Shown in pieces: positions 1 through 10,766 of a DNA stretch of 64,000 bases. Made by a program: the position numbers and the translations under genes. Within the stretch, counting starts at the first letter, position 1; the number at the start of each line of letters is the position of its first letter. This stretch comes from Dioscorea cayenensis subsp. rotundata (taxonomy: Eukaryota > Streptophyta > Magnoliopsida > Dioscoreales > Dioscoreaceae), in NCBI RefSeq assembly GCF_009730915.1, contig NC_052476.1:20317257-20381256 (forward strand). Direction: 5' to 3'. The notes beneath the pieces are model-generated. The model had not been told where the DNA came from. It saw only the letters and a list, made by a program, of their open reading frames with translations, and made no database searches.

Positions 1-893
1 ATTGATGTCACTTAAAATATCTTTGTCAAGCATATGTGTACAAATGCATAGATGATATATTAGTTTATTGCTTTTCCCAGATATTAAAGTGCTTTTGCAA
101 GGAAACCTAAAAAAAAGCCTAAACTAATAATACCTATCAACCGTTTAAAACATTTGCATGATATTTCAAAACCTATATGTATATCTTATAACAATTATGA
201 GATTCTCATAATTTCTAAGGTTAATATCAAAAATGAAAATTGAGAGATTGGAAACGAGCTTCTTTAAAAAAAAATTAAAAATTTTTAATTCCAAACAATA
301 TACAGAAAATAAATTTAAAATCAACCGCCTCTTTACTTACTGGTGATGCATAACTTTGCTTCGACTATTTCAATTATGATTTTTCCACCCTAGGGGTAAA
401 AGAAAGGTTTTTTTTTTACCGGTTATGCACTAGGAGGGATTTAAACTCTTGCCACTTGATTCAAAACCACGTGCTATAAATATTTGAGCTACAGACTCTA
501 CATCGTCTCCCCTAGTTTTGTTTTGACCATCTCTTCAATTATTTCAAGCTAAGAAGATGTGAAACCTATAAAATCAGTGAGTTTCGAGGTGTGAAGCCGG
601 ACAAGAGATGTTATAATTGAGTTTTGAATAATATGATTTTTGCATTCCCCCCTTGCATAGGGTATTCATTTTTGTGCAGGACTTGATCTTGAATCCCAAA
701 ATACACGCAATAGTAAAGGTATAAATGCTTATTGAATTTGCGATTGCATTTCATACATGTGCATGCCCCTAATTTTTCTTGAATAGGAGCGCTTGTTTAT
801 CGTCTATTTATCAAAATAAATAAATAAATAAATAACAATAACAAAAACAAATTATTAAAATTTATAAAATTTTAAATTCTATAAATTTGAGGA
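1..893. other. Gene-free AT-rich upstream region
   Basis: No conserved coding segment was found on either strand. The region is AT-rich with short A/T runs and a TAAA-type microsatellite near 817-833. A possible SINE remnant (about 394-505) is listed separately. The last part, with AT-rich TATA-like stretches around 856-885, probably belongs to the promoter of the downstream sucrose-phosphate phosphatase gene. Confidence 0.5.
394..505 (-). mobile_element. Possible tRNA-derived SINE remnant
   Basis: Read on the minus strand, this stretch has a tRNA-like head: a box-A-like TGTAGCTCAAAT, then a box-B-like GAGTTTAAATCCCTCC. It ends in a run of A, seen as T on the plus strand at about 407-418. 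That order is expected for a plant tRNA-derived SINE. No target-site duplication was recognised and the boxes are imperfect, so it could be chance or a decayed copy. Confidence 0.35.
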
Positions 894-1585
894 AGCATAT
901 GCTTCTTTTTGTTCATCAATTGTCTTCTTCTTCTTCCTCTTCTTCATCATCATCATTCGTAGCAAGAGAACCGCCAACGAATTTGGATCCAAATCGAATC
1001 CCTTCCATTCCATTCCTCTCATCTCTATCCCCATTCATTGGCTCCAATCCCACTCCCCAAACCCTATCTTCTCTTCCTTTTTTACCATCAAATTGTCCTC
1101 TTTTTTTTGGAAATCAATCTGTTAATCGGTTCCAGGAATCCGATCGATTCATTCATCGGTCTTGCGGTATGGAATTCATATCATAGGATTGTTTTTTTTT
1201 TTTCATTCGTTTGATTTAATTTTGATTTCAAGACGCAATTTTTTTTATTTCTTTAGTTTTTTAGGTTCTCAGTCGCTAGGGATTTCATTTGTTTCGGAGT
1301 ATTTGTGTTCCTAAATACATTAGTTTTTGATATGATGATTGAATTCATTATCAAGTTGAGATTTTGGGTGGAAATGGAAATCTCTTTCGTGAATTAGTTT
1401 TAGCGGGATGTAAGAATTGATTATCAAGTAAAGATTTTGGATGGAAATGGAGACTTAGGTTGTGAATTTAGTTTTTTTTTTCATCATTTTTTCAGTTTCT
1501 AAATGCTTATTTTTGTATCTTGTTGAATGCTAATGACTTCCTGAAATGCATGTTTGCAAGGTTTGGTTCTGCTGTATCTTGAATT
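894..1585 (+). promoter_or_regulatory. Leader of the sucrose-phosphate phosphatase gene, probably with a 5'UTR intron
   Basis: Upstream of the start codon is a CT-rich, leader-like stretch (about 900-1168) containing an open frame from ATG 899 with a run of serine codons. It is followed by a plausible donor at about 1169 (GTATGG), an AT/T-rich spacer, and a plausible acceptor at about 1560 (TTTGCAAG), 26 bases before the start codon. The serine-rich frame resembles no known protein and does not connect to the phosphatase. I read it as untranslated leader, possibly with an upstream ORF. Confidence 0.4.
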
Positions 1586-4528
1586 ATGGATAGACTCAAT
1601 AATCCGGCACGTCTGATGATTGTTTCCGATCTTGATCATACAATGGTATGTTTTGGAATTTGTCACCGATCAGTGAATAAACCTTCATGCTATTTGTTGT
1701 TTTTACCATGCTGATGGTTTTCATTTATGCAGGTTGATCACCATGACGCCGAGAACCTTTCGCTGCTCAGGTTTAATGCGTTGTGGGAATCCACTTACCG
1801 TCATGATTCTCTGTTGGTGTTCTCAACTGGAAGGTCTCCCACGCTTTACAAAGAGTTAAGGAAGGAGAAGCCCATGTTAACTCCGGATATCACTATAATG
1901 TCTGTGGGGACGGAGATAACTTACGGTGAAGCAATGGTGCCAGATGATGGTTGGGAAGAGTATCTCAATAATAAGTGGGACAGGAACATTGTTATTGAGG
2001 AGACATCCAAGTTTTCTCAACTAAAATTTCAAGTAATTTTTGTTTTTATGGTTTGTGTGTCGAATATAATGGATGAACACCAGCTAGCTTGTTTATAATT
2101 TGTGTATATATCCAGTCGGAAACGGAGCAGCGACCTCACAAGGTTAGCTTCTATGTTGAGAAGGAGCATGCTCGGGAAATAATGAAGTCTCTTTCAGGGA
2201 GCCTTGAGAAACGTGGGGTGAGATCAAATTGTTCTTACTTGATACTGTTTCTATTCATCAATGCTTCCTTATCTGCTTATAATTTTACTTTAAAGTATTT
2301 ACTGGGCTTCACTGGCAACAGTTGGATGTGAAAATAATTTATAGTGGTGGAATGGATCTTGATATACTGCCTCAAGGTGCTGGAAAAGGACAAGCTCTTG
2401 CATATTTGCTTAAGAAGTTCAAAGCCATGGGGAAACCACCAGTGAATACTCTTGTTTGTGGTGACTCTGGCAATGATGCTGAACTCTTCAGCATTCCGGA
2501 AGTTCATGGTGTCATGGTCGGTTGAATGAGTTAAGTTTGTTTGTGATTGCATGCACAGAGAATCATGTTCTTCATTTTATTTTTTCAGGTCAGCAATGCT
2601 CAAGAGGAATTGTTGCAGTGGCGTGCTGAAAATGCCAAAGACAATCCGAAAATAATCCATGCCACTGAAAGGTGTGCCGCTGGCATTATCCAGGCTATTG
2701 GCCATTTCAAGCTTGGTCCTAATGTATCTCCTAGAGATGTGGTGGACTTATCAAGTACCAAATCTGGCCATTTCAACCCAGGCCACGAATTGGTTAACTT
2801 TTATTTGGTGCACGAAAGGTGGTGTCGTGGTGAAATTGAAAAGTCTGAAGAGCTTATCCAGAATTTGAAAAATATTACAGTACGCTTAACTTTAATTCAC
2901 CCATCCTGCCTAATTTTCTTTATGACAAAAGCATGCAAGTAACATGTCTATGGCTTGGCATTAGATGCAAATGTGATTTGATGATCTTTAATTGTCATGA
3001 TTTTAGAGCTTGCAAGTTGGTTTTGGTTTTGACTATCTGAGTATATATATATAGATAGATATGCTGCTGTGTCACGCTAAACTTTCTTTATCAACTTTTA
3101 AATATGATATTGCTATTATTTGTAACACTCTTTTGTGTGATTGATAGTGTTCTGGTGGGGTCATAATTCATCCATCTGGAGTTGAGCATTCCCTTCATCA
3201 ATGCATAGGAACATTTGGGCCACGCTATGGTGATAAACAAGGGAAGCAGTTTCGAGTGTGGGTGGATAAGGTTTCCTGTTCACAAATCGGCTCAGGTGCT
3301 TGGCTGGTGAAGTTTGATAAGTGGGAGATAAATGGTGAGTTTTACTTTCTATAAGCTAAATTAACTTTGTTTCTGAGACAAATTGACATTTATGAAGCTG
3401 TTGTTCATCAGCTTCCAATAATTGTTTTTTTGGAAGAGTATATTAATGATGGAACAGAAATTATTTTATTCCAAACCAACTGAAATTTAAATGCTGGTTG
3501 TATGATCCATTTGTATCAAAAGTCGTCCTGGCTAGGAATTCAGTAAAAGTTTCTAGATAGAGTTAGGCATCAGAGTAACTGATGATCATGAAGAAAGTTT
3601 TCATCACTTTGGTGTGGTTTTTACTACTCCATGGCCATTAACCAGACTTATTTTACTGAAAGGCTTTTACTACTAGTTTTTTATATAGATGTTCTTCTGG
3701 TTACGTAATACATTTATAATATTAAATACGTGTAATTTTCTTTAAGTGTGATCAAATGTCTTTCTTTTTATAATGTAGCATCAAAATCTGATACACATGG
3801 ATCTTCATAATAGAGTTGAAACTTGAGTTGCATTGTTATGATCTTCGTTTTTATGTTCGAAGAACCAAATAATCACTGCTAAGCTTGTTGATTTACATTA
3901 TATTACCTCTTGTTGCAGATGGAGGGAGGCAATGTTGTCTTACAACAGTCTTGCTCAATTCCAAGGTAATTACCAAAGTTAATATAAAATTTTGTAAGTT
4001 TTGCATGTATACCCCCTGAAAAAAATGCATACCTGTATACATTCTCTCATATTTGCTTATTCACTCCAATGGTCAAAAGCCAACCATTTTTTTTTTAATT
4101 ATTTTTATAAATTCACCATTTTACCCTTGCATCCATTGCTAATCTCACTGTTGAATACTCTGTGCATCAGTGAGGAAATCATTTAAGTGCCCTTGTTCAT
4201 TTGCTTTGATTTTGATTTGATTTTGAACTAAAATCACGTTTTCACTGAGCAATCTATAAAAACTCACGTTTTCTATAAATAAATATCAGTATTATTAGAA
4301 GTGATATTACTTTGGACCATTTCTGGAAATTGCCACTTATACACACTAATTCACTTCGGAGCAAATTAATGCTCCTTTAGTTGGAAATTTTCATATGATT
4401 TTTTACTTATATATATATATATATATGATTATCAGGTTGATAACTCAGAAGGATTCCAATTGGTGCATGTTCATCAGACATGGCTGGAAGGCTATGCAGC
4501 AACAGATCAAACATCTTGGATTTGGTAA
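1586..4528 (+). CDS. SPP: Sucrose-phosphate phosphatase
   Basis: The enzyme dephosphorylates sucrose-6-phosphate to sucrose, the last step of cytosolic sucrose synthesis after sucrose-phosphate synthase. Exons read from the sequence: 1586-1645, 1733-2032, 2116-2217, 2322-2516, 2589-2879, 3148-3334, 3919-3965, 4436-4528. All introns have GT-AG borders and the phases agree, giving about 424 aa, the normal plant length. HAD-superfamily motifs are visible: SDLDHTM with the nucleophile Asp15 and Asp17 (residues 14-20), STGRS at 51-55, a conserved Lys region, and GDSGND at 201-206. The C-terminal third (from about residue 220) matches the plant SPP-specific domain, with [10 protein letters not shown] and a QTSWIW end. 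The start fits the family N-terminus ([15 protein letters not shown]). No defect was seen. Confidence 0.95.
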
Positions 4529-5035
4529 AATGAAATTTTACAGCAGCTCTTGGTGATACATCAATTTGAGTGCAGTTTCTTCATCCTAACTGCCTTTTTC
4601 ATTGTAATAATAAATATCCAAAACTACACAAAACTCACTTCTGAGTTACTTGCTTTTTCTATTTTGATGATGCTATTGTCCTGTTCTTCATAACATCGTT
4701 TCATATTTTCATTAGCATTAAAAATATCTACCCTTATGTTTGGATCTTATATAAATTTCATTTTCGATATATTTATAAAAATGATATAATACCCGAATTG
4801 GTCTCTCTATTTTTCTCTCTTTTCTTTTTTGGTCCATTTACTCAGAGATACTCCCAAGTAGTCCCTCTACTCTTGAAAATGGTTCTACGCAATTATTGAT
4901 TTTATTTTCAAAAGTAGAGGGACTAGATGAGAAGAGATTAATGGGTTCAGTGACTAAATTGGGTCATTTTCAAAAGTAAAGGGATTAGTGGGGTGTATTT
5001 CTGAGTAGAGAGAAGAGAGAGAAAAATAGAGAGAC

Positions 5036-5236
5036 TGTTGAGTATATATCTATAGTATATAGCTATAGTTTCTGTAAATATATTTTTCCTTGATATAGAT
5101 TTATTTAGTTTCCTTCTCTGTAGGATGGTTACCATATTTTGGGAGATTGATTTGTTTTCTTGTTCATATCTATTGTAATATATATGAAACCAAAAATCAA
5201 TGAAGAGATAAGTTTTTCCCTTCAAAGTTCTTGTCA
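5036..5236 (+). repeat. Left LTR of the copia element
   Basis: This 201-bp direct repeat matches 9668-9868 with no difference that I could see. It begins TGTTG and ends TTGTCA and lies directly after the GAGAC target duplication. Confidence 0.95.
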
Positions 5237-5250
5237 TGGTACCAGAGCCA
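5237..5250 (+). other. Primer-binding site of the copia element
   Basis: TGGTACCAGAGCCA starts at the first base after the left LTR. It is the usual plant copia primer site complementary to the 3' end of initiator methionine tRNA (normally TGGTATCAGAGC), with one change in the part shown. Confidence 0.8.
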
Positions 5251-5295
5251 TACATCTCACAAAAGTCGATCCTAAAACCCTAAGCATAGTGGACC

Positions 5296-7773
5296 ATGGC
5301 TGGTGGCAAAGATGAAAAGGACGGTGGCTCGTCCAGCAAGAAAAGATCCCCGTATGAATTGTCTCTTAATGATAATCCAGGAATCCTAATTATTCATGTG
5401 CAATTGAAAGACGACAATTATGATGAATGGTCAAAAGCCATTCGAGTCTCTCTCCGATCAAAGAAGAAGCTGGGATTCTTGGACGGAGCAATCACGTGTC
5501 CTGATCCAGATTCTGATGATTTAGAAGATTGGTACGCGGTCAATTCAATGCTTGTATCATGGATCTTCAATACAATTGAACCAACGTTGAGATCCGCTAT
5601 TTCATACAAGGAGAACATTTTTGATCTGTGGCTGGATATCAGAGAACGTTTTGGTGTCACAAACGGACCACGTATCCAGCAACTCAAGGCTGAGTTGAGT
5701 GAGTGTAGACAAGGTGCAAAATCTATTTCTGATTACTATGGGAGGATGAAAAAGATCTGGGAAAACTTGGATGAATGTGATCCTTATCCAACTTGTAGAT
5801 GTGGGAAGTGCACGTGTGATCTGGCCAAAGAATTTGACAAACGAAAAGAAGATGAGAAGGTACACCAATTCCTCATGGGTCTCAACAACATCTTATATGG
5901 AACGGTACGGTCTAACCTTCTTGCTGCGGATCCTCTTCCCAATATGAATAAAGTGTACTCAACATTGATGAGAAAAGAACATATGAGAACGGCCTCAAGC
6001 AGCAAAGATGACAAAGGCGAAATCATGGGCTTTGCTGTTCAAGCAGGTCGTGGTCGTGGTGAAGCACGACTAGAACCAAAAGACCCTAACAAATATTGCA
6101 CTCACTGTAAGCGAACATGGCATGCAGTAGAAAATTGCTTTCAATTAACAGGTTATCCGGAGTGGTGGGGTGACCGTCCAAGAGGTTCTGGACGTGGTAC
6201 ACATAGACATGGTGGAGCAGGTTTTGTTGCTGGTCGTGGCCGTGGAGGTGGTGTATGGGCTAATGTGGCAGCAACACCACCCGTCACGAGTTCTTCCCAA
6301 GGAGCTGTTAGTGAGCAAACTGGCTTTCCTGGAGTGAGCGATGAGCAGTGGAAGTGGCTCCAACATTTTTTTGACTCAAAGAATCCTAAAATGACTAGTA
6401 AAATAAATACTCCATGGTGGATACTTGATACAGGAGCTTCTCACCATATGACATGCGATATGTCTCTAATGACGAATTTGCATGATATTTCGGCAAGCCC
6501 AGTGGGAATGCCGAATGGTGAACATACTACAGCTACAAAGGAAGGCGTGGTGATCCTGGACAAACATATTACATTGTCCAATGTTTTATATGTTCCGAAT
6601 TTGACTTGCAATCTTATATCCATCTCACAACTGATTTCTGAAAATAATTGCATAGTTCAGTTCTCTAATGCTATTTGTGTTATTCAGGACCGCACTTCGA
6701 GGATGCTGATTGGTGCGGGTGAACTACGAGGGGGTCTCTACTACTTTCGTGGATTGACATTTGCACAAGCAATGAAGATGAATAGTGCGAGCTCCTATGA
6801 ATTGTGGCACAGGAGACTGGGACATCCTTCTGCAAAGATTGTAGAATTGCTTTCTAATGTTACTTTCATTAAGTCTAGTGTTGTGACGAATAAGATTTGT
6901 GATATATGCATTCGTGCGAAACAATCCAGAGAGTGGTTTCCAGTTAGTGATAATAAAGCTCATGATTTGTTTGAACTCATTCATTATGATCTATGGGGAC
7001 CATATTGTACTCCATCTGCTTGTGGTGCAAAGTATTTCTTAACTATTGTGGATGATTACTCACGTGGTGTTTGGATTTTCCTTCTATGTGATAAAACAGA
7101 GGTGGCTCAAACTATAAGACAATTCTTTACTTTGGTGGAACGACAGTTTAACAAGAAAGTTAAAATTATTCGCAGTGATAATGGGACTGAATTCATACCT
7201 ATGAAACCTTATTTTCTTGACAATGGGATTGTTTATGAGACATCTTGTACAGGAACCCCCCAACAAAATGGGCGTGTTGAACGCAAACATCAACATATAT
7301 TGAATGTTGGGTGGGCTTTAATGTTTCAAGCAAATCTACCAATCCAATTTTGGGGTGAGTGCATTTTAGCCGCCGGTTATCTTATCAATCGCACTCCATC
7401 TCTTGTATTGGATGGCAAAACTCCTTTTGAGCTTATTTATGGTGCACCACCTTCCTATAATCATTTTCGTACATTTGGGTGTTTATGTTATGTGCATAAC
7501 CAAAGAAGCAAGGGGGATAAGTTTGCAAGTCGAAGTCGTCGATGTGTGTTTGTCGGATATCCTTATGGCAAAAAAGGGTGGTATGTGTATGATTTGGATA
7601 CAAATGAGTATTTTATATCCCGAGATGTTGTTTTCTCTGAAAATGAATTTCCTTACTCACATGCAACAACTGCATCTAATAGTGCATTGGAAAATACTAC
7701 AACATGTGATAATAGCAATGAGTTTGTTGTTTCCACTCTTGATGAGCATGGTGCACCCTGTTGGAGATGGTGA
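5296..7773 (+). pseudogene. Copia gag-protease-integrase reading frame, truncated before reverse transcriptase
   Basis: This is an open frame of 825 codons. A gag domain of the plant copia type covers about residues 20-250. A zinc knuckle of CX2CX4HX4C spacing begins near residue 268. The aspartic protease active site (DTGA) is near residue 378. The integrase HHCC region (WHRRLGH ... CDIC) is near 503-540, and the integrase catalytic core, including RSDNGTEF, at about 565-665. The frame stops in the linker after integrase and the rest of pol lies in other frames. The polyprotein would make virus-like particles and integrate cDNA, but it lacks a usable reverse transcriptase. It may still supply gag or integrase in trans. 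Confidence 0.9.
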
Positions 7774-9620
7774 TTTCGACTACGTAAAACAAATGGTACA
7801 CAAGGGAGCAATGAACAAGCTACTATTGAAGATAATTCCTCGCGACATGGGGGCATAATTCACTCGTGATTCTAAAAAGTGATGATGAGCTTCTTGGAAG
7901 AGGACATCGTGCCAAGCAACGATCTGTCTTACTTCGTGATTTTGTTAGTCATACTGTCCAAAAATTGAGCCCCTCCTCTTCTAGTTCACTCAATCCAAGA
8001 TCATCCTCAGGTGCGCCTTATCCTATAGCACGTTATATGAACTGTGATAAGTTTTCCATGCAACATCGATCGTTCTTGGCAGCTATTACTACAGGTGTTG
8101 AGCCCATCACTTACTCTGAAGCAGTTAAACATGCATAGTGGCGTGATGCTATGCAAAAAGAAATGCAAGCTCTTGAGGACAATGGAACTTGGAGTCTTGA
8201 ACCACTTCCTCTTGGAATGAAACCAGTTGGATGTAAGTGGGTCTTTTCGGATCAAATATAATTCCGATGGCACCATTGAGCGCCACAAAGCTCGCTTGGT
8301 TATCTTTTGGCAACAAACAAATTGAAGGAATCGATTACAATGAAACTTTCGCCTCCCGTGGCTAAAATGACCACAGTCAGCGTGTTTTTTTCTTGCCGCT
8401 GCACCTGTCCGTGAATCGGCATATTCATCGGATGGATGTTCACAACGCTTTTTCTTCATGGTGACTTGGCGAGACCGCTTTATATGCGTCCCTCCTCCCC
8501 GGCTTTTTCTCCCTCACAACCTGGTCTTGTGTGTCGCCTCCGCAAATCACTGTATGGTCTTAAGCAAGCTCCTCGTTGTTGGTTTGCGAAGCTGGAGGGA
8601 GCCTTGCGTGAGTACGGTTTTGTTCAGTCTTACACTGATTATTCTCTTTTCACATTGCATCAAGGATCCGTTCAATTGCATGTTCTGGTATATGTTAATG
8701 ATTTAATTATATCTGGTAATGACCTTGAAGTTATTCAGGATTTTAAATCTTATCTTAGTGCTTACTTCCATATGAAGGATCTTGGTGTTCTCAAGTATTT
8801 TCTTGGCCTTGAGGTGGCTCGGAATTCTGATGGCATATATTTGTGTCAACGTAAATACGCGTTGGATATAATCTCAGAGGCCGGTCTTTTAGGCGCAAAG
8901 CCTGTTAGTATTCCTCTTGATCAAAATCATAATTTGGCTTTATCCACTAGTTCATTCCTTGATAATCCTGAGTGTTATAGACGCTTGGTTGGGCGTCTCA
9001 TTTATTTGTCAGTTACACGTCCTGATCTTTCTTATTCTGTTCATGTGTTGGCTCAATTCCTACAACAACCTAGACTTGAGCATTGGGAGGCAGCACTTCG
9101 TGTTGTTCGCTATCTGAAGGGACATCCGGGCCAAGGTATTTTACTTCGTGCCGACTCTGATTTATGGCTCTCAGGATGGTGTGATTCTGACTGGGCTCGC
9201 CGCCTGCTAACCCGACGCTCACTCACCCGGTTGGTTTGTTCTTCTTGGTCACTCTCCTATTTCATGGAAAACTAAGAAGCAACATACGGTCTCTCGTTCC
9301 TTCGCCGAAGCTGAGTATCGTTCAATGGCAACAACCACATGTGAATTGAAATGGTTAAAAGCACTCGCTCTTAGTCTTGAGTTTATCATTCTCAACCCAT
9401 GCGCCTTCATTGTGATAGTCAAGCGACCTTACACATTCGTCGCTAATCCGCTCTTTCACGAGCGCACTAAAACATATCGAAGTAGATTGTCATTTTGTTC
9501 GGGATGAGATTCAACGTGGTCACATCCAGCCCAACCCTATGTGTCCACGCTCACGCAACTTGCGTACATTTTTTTACTAAGGCCTTAGGCAAGTCTCAAT
9601 TTGATTACCTTTCTTATGCA
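7774..9620 (+). pseudogene. Decayed reverse transcriptase/RNase H half of copia pol
   Basis: Reverse transcriptase similarity starts after an in-frame TAG at 8136-8138 and continues across several frame changes between about 8240 and 8450. A longer open piece (about 8450-9275) carries the RT core, ending in the region that normally precedes RNase H. The catalytic YVDD box reads YVND (Asn codon 8697-8699), which removes one of the two metal-binding aspartates. RNase H similarity is again broken into different frames from about 9200 onward. This half is clearly non-functional as written. Confidence 0.9.
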
Positions 9621-9653
9621 AGTTGGGCATTAATGACTTGCATGCTCCAACTT

Positions 9654-9667
9654 AAGAAAGGGGGGGG
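9654..9667 (+). other. Polypurine tract of the copia element
   Basis: AAGAAAGGGGGGG lies directly before the right LTR, the position and composition needed to prime plus-strand synthesis. Confidence 0.8.
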
Positions 9668-9868
9668 TGTTGAGTATATATCTATAGTATATAGCTATAG
9701 TTTCTGTAAATATATTTTTCCTTGATATAGATTTATTTAGTTTCCTTCTCTGTAGGATGGTTACCATATTTTGGGAGATTGATTTGTTTTCTTGTTCATA
9801 TCTATTGTAATATATATGAAACCAAAAATCAATGAAGAGATAAGTTTTTCCCTTCAAAGTTCTTGTCA
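9668..9868 (+). repeat. Right LTR of the copia element
   Basis: This 201-bp direct repeat is apparently identical to 5036-5236. It is followed at once by the GAGAC target duplication and then by the right end of the MITE. Confidence 0.95.
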
Positions 9869-9889
9869 GAGACCAATTCGGGTATTATA

Positions 9890-10464
9890 CGCATAAAAAT
9901 AGATAATTGAATATACTCCATTTTTTTATTTGTCACATTTTGGAGTTTTTTTTGGTTTTTTTAACTTGTTATATTAAAAATTTTGTACAGTATTAAATAA
10001 TTTTTTACAAATTTATCCTTTAATTTAATGTATTTTTACAATTTTCAATCAATCACAATCAACTAAGCATTAAATCATATCCTCTACCATATACTTCATT
10101 TGGTGGAGTTTTAAATAGTATAGATTTTGAAAAATAATAAATTTTTTTAATAAAATATAATTACTAATTAATTTCAATCAGTTTTTTTAGTTAGGATGAA
10201 TTAGATAAATGTGACATGTAAAAAAAAAAAAACATTTGGAGTATACAGAAGAGACCTGTATTTTATGGATTTTTTTACATCATCCAGAGGTGTAAACAAT
10301 GAAATGAACACACATTTATAAATACTGTTGAGTGTGATGTACAGTACAAAAATAGAATACACAGTTTTTCGCATCATAATCATTTGATCAATAGGTTTTT
10401 TCAATCACATGCGTCAAACCTTATTTGGGGCATGAAATTTTTTTCAAAGAATAATAGAAAAAAA
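9890..10464. other. AT-rich spacer without a recognised gene
   Basis: Only AT-rich sequence and A/T homopolymers were seen between the MITE end and the promoter repeats of the next gene. Confidence 0.5.
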
Positions 10465-10705
10465 AAATACTATTGGGTTCAAACAGGGAACACTCAAACC
10501 CGTTAACATTCTTTAACAAAAAAATGACTGCTATCGGATTCCTAACCCGAGACCCTTCAACCCGTTAAGAAAGCGGTTTTCAAAAACCCAGACCAATGGG
10601 TTCCAGACCCGAAATCCATAAACCCGTTAAAGAAAGCGGGTTTTTAAAACAAAGCTATCGGGTTCCAAACCCGAAATCCGCAAACCCGTTAACGTTCGTT
10701 TTTCA
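10465..10705. promoter_or_regulatory. 62-bp periodic promoter repeat with four AACGG cores
   Basis: About four diverged tandem copies of an 'AAACCCGTTAA...GGGTTCCAAACCCGAAATCC' theme lie just before the p31comet start. The pentamer CCGTT (AACGG on the other strand) occurs at 10500, 10562, 10624 and 10686, exactly 62 bp apart. AACGG is the core of mitosis-specific activator (MSA) elements bound by three-repeat MYB factors in plant G2/M genes. Function here is inferred from the core and the gene context only. A GA microsatellite (10735-10757) follows. Confidence 0.6.
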
Positions 10706-10766
10706 AATTTAGATCACCATCGTCACTGCGCGCCGAGAGAGAGAGAGAGAGAGAGAGCTTGCAGTC

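Larger units (their letters stand above)
5036..9868 (+). mobile_element. Ty1/copia LTR retrotransposon (complete ends, broken pol)
   Basis: The element is 4833 bp long. It has two 201-bp LTRs (TGTTG...TTGTCA) that look identical base for base, a primer-binding site directly after the left LTR, and a polypurine tract directly before the right LTR. It is flanked by GAGAC on both sides (5031-5035 and 9869-9873), a 5-bp target duplication. Domain order gag, protease, integrase, reverse transcriptase, RNase H identifies the copia superfamily. The first 825 codons are open, but the reverse transcriptase/RNase H half has several frame breaks and a stop, so this copy cannot encode its own full polyprotein. 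Confidence 0.95.
4785..9889. mobile_element. MITE split by the copia insertion
   Basis: The left terminus at 4785 (TATAATACCCGAATTGG...) reappears as its reverse complement ending at 9889. Rejoining the flanks of the copia element at its 5-bp target duplication rebuilds an inverted-repeat element of about 267 bp, with terminal inverted repeats of roughly 35 bp and a palindromic interior built from 'agtccctctac'-type sequence. Left part is 4785-5035, right part 9874-9889. A TA at both ends could be its target duplication, as for Tc1/mariner-type MITEs, but the superfamily is not certain. It has no coding capacity. Confidence 0.75.

Noticed and set aside
887-1186. Serine-rich open frame as a protein gene
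   Set aside because: Its content is a CT-rich leader-type simple repeat, with no family resemblance and a position directly upstream of a conserved start codon. It is better explained as 5'UTR.
7403-7858. Separate protein overlapping the copia integrase end
   Set aside because: It is the alternative frame of the integrase region plus the shifted linker. It has no independent family match.
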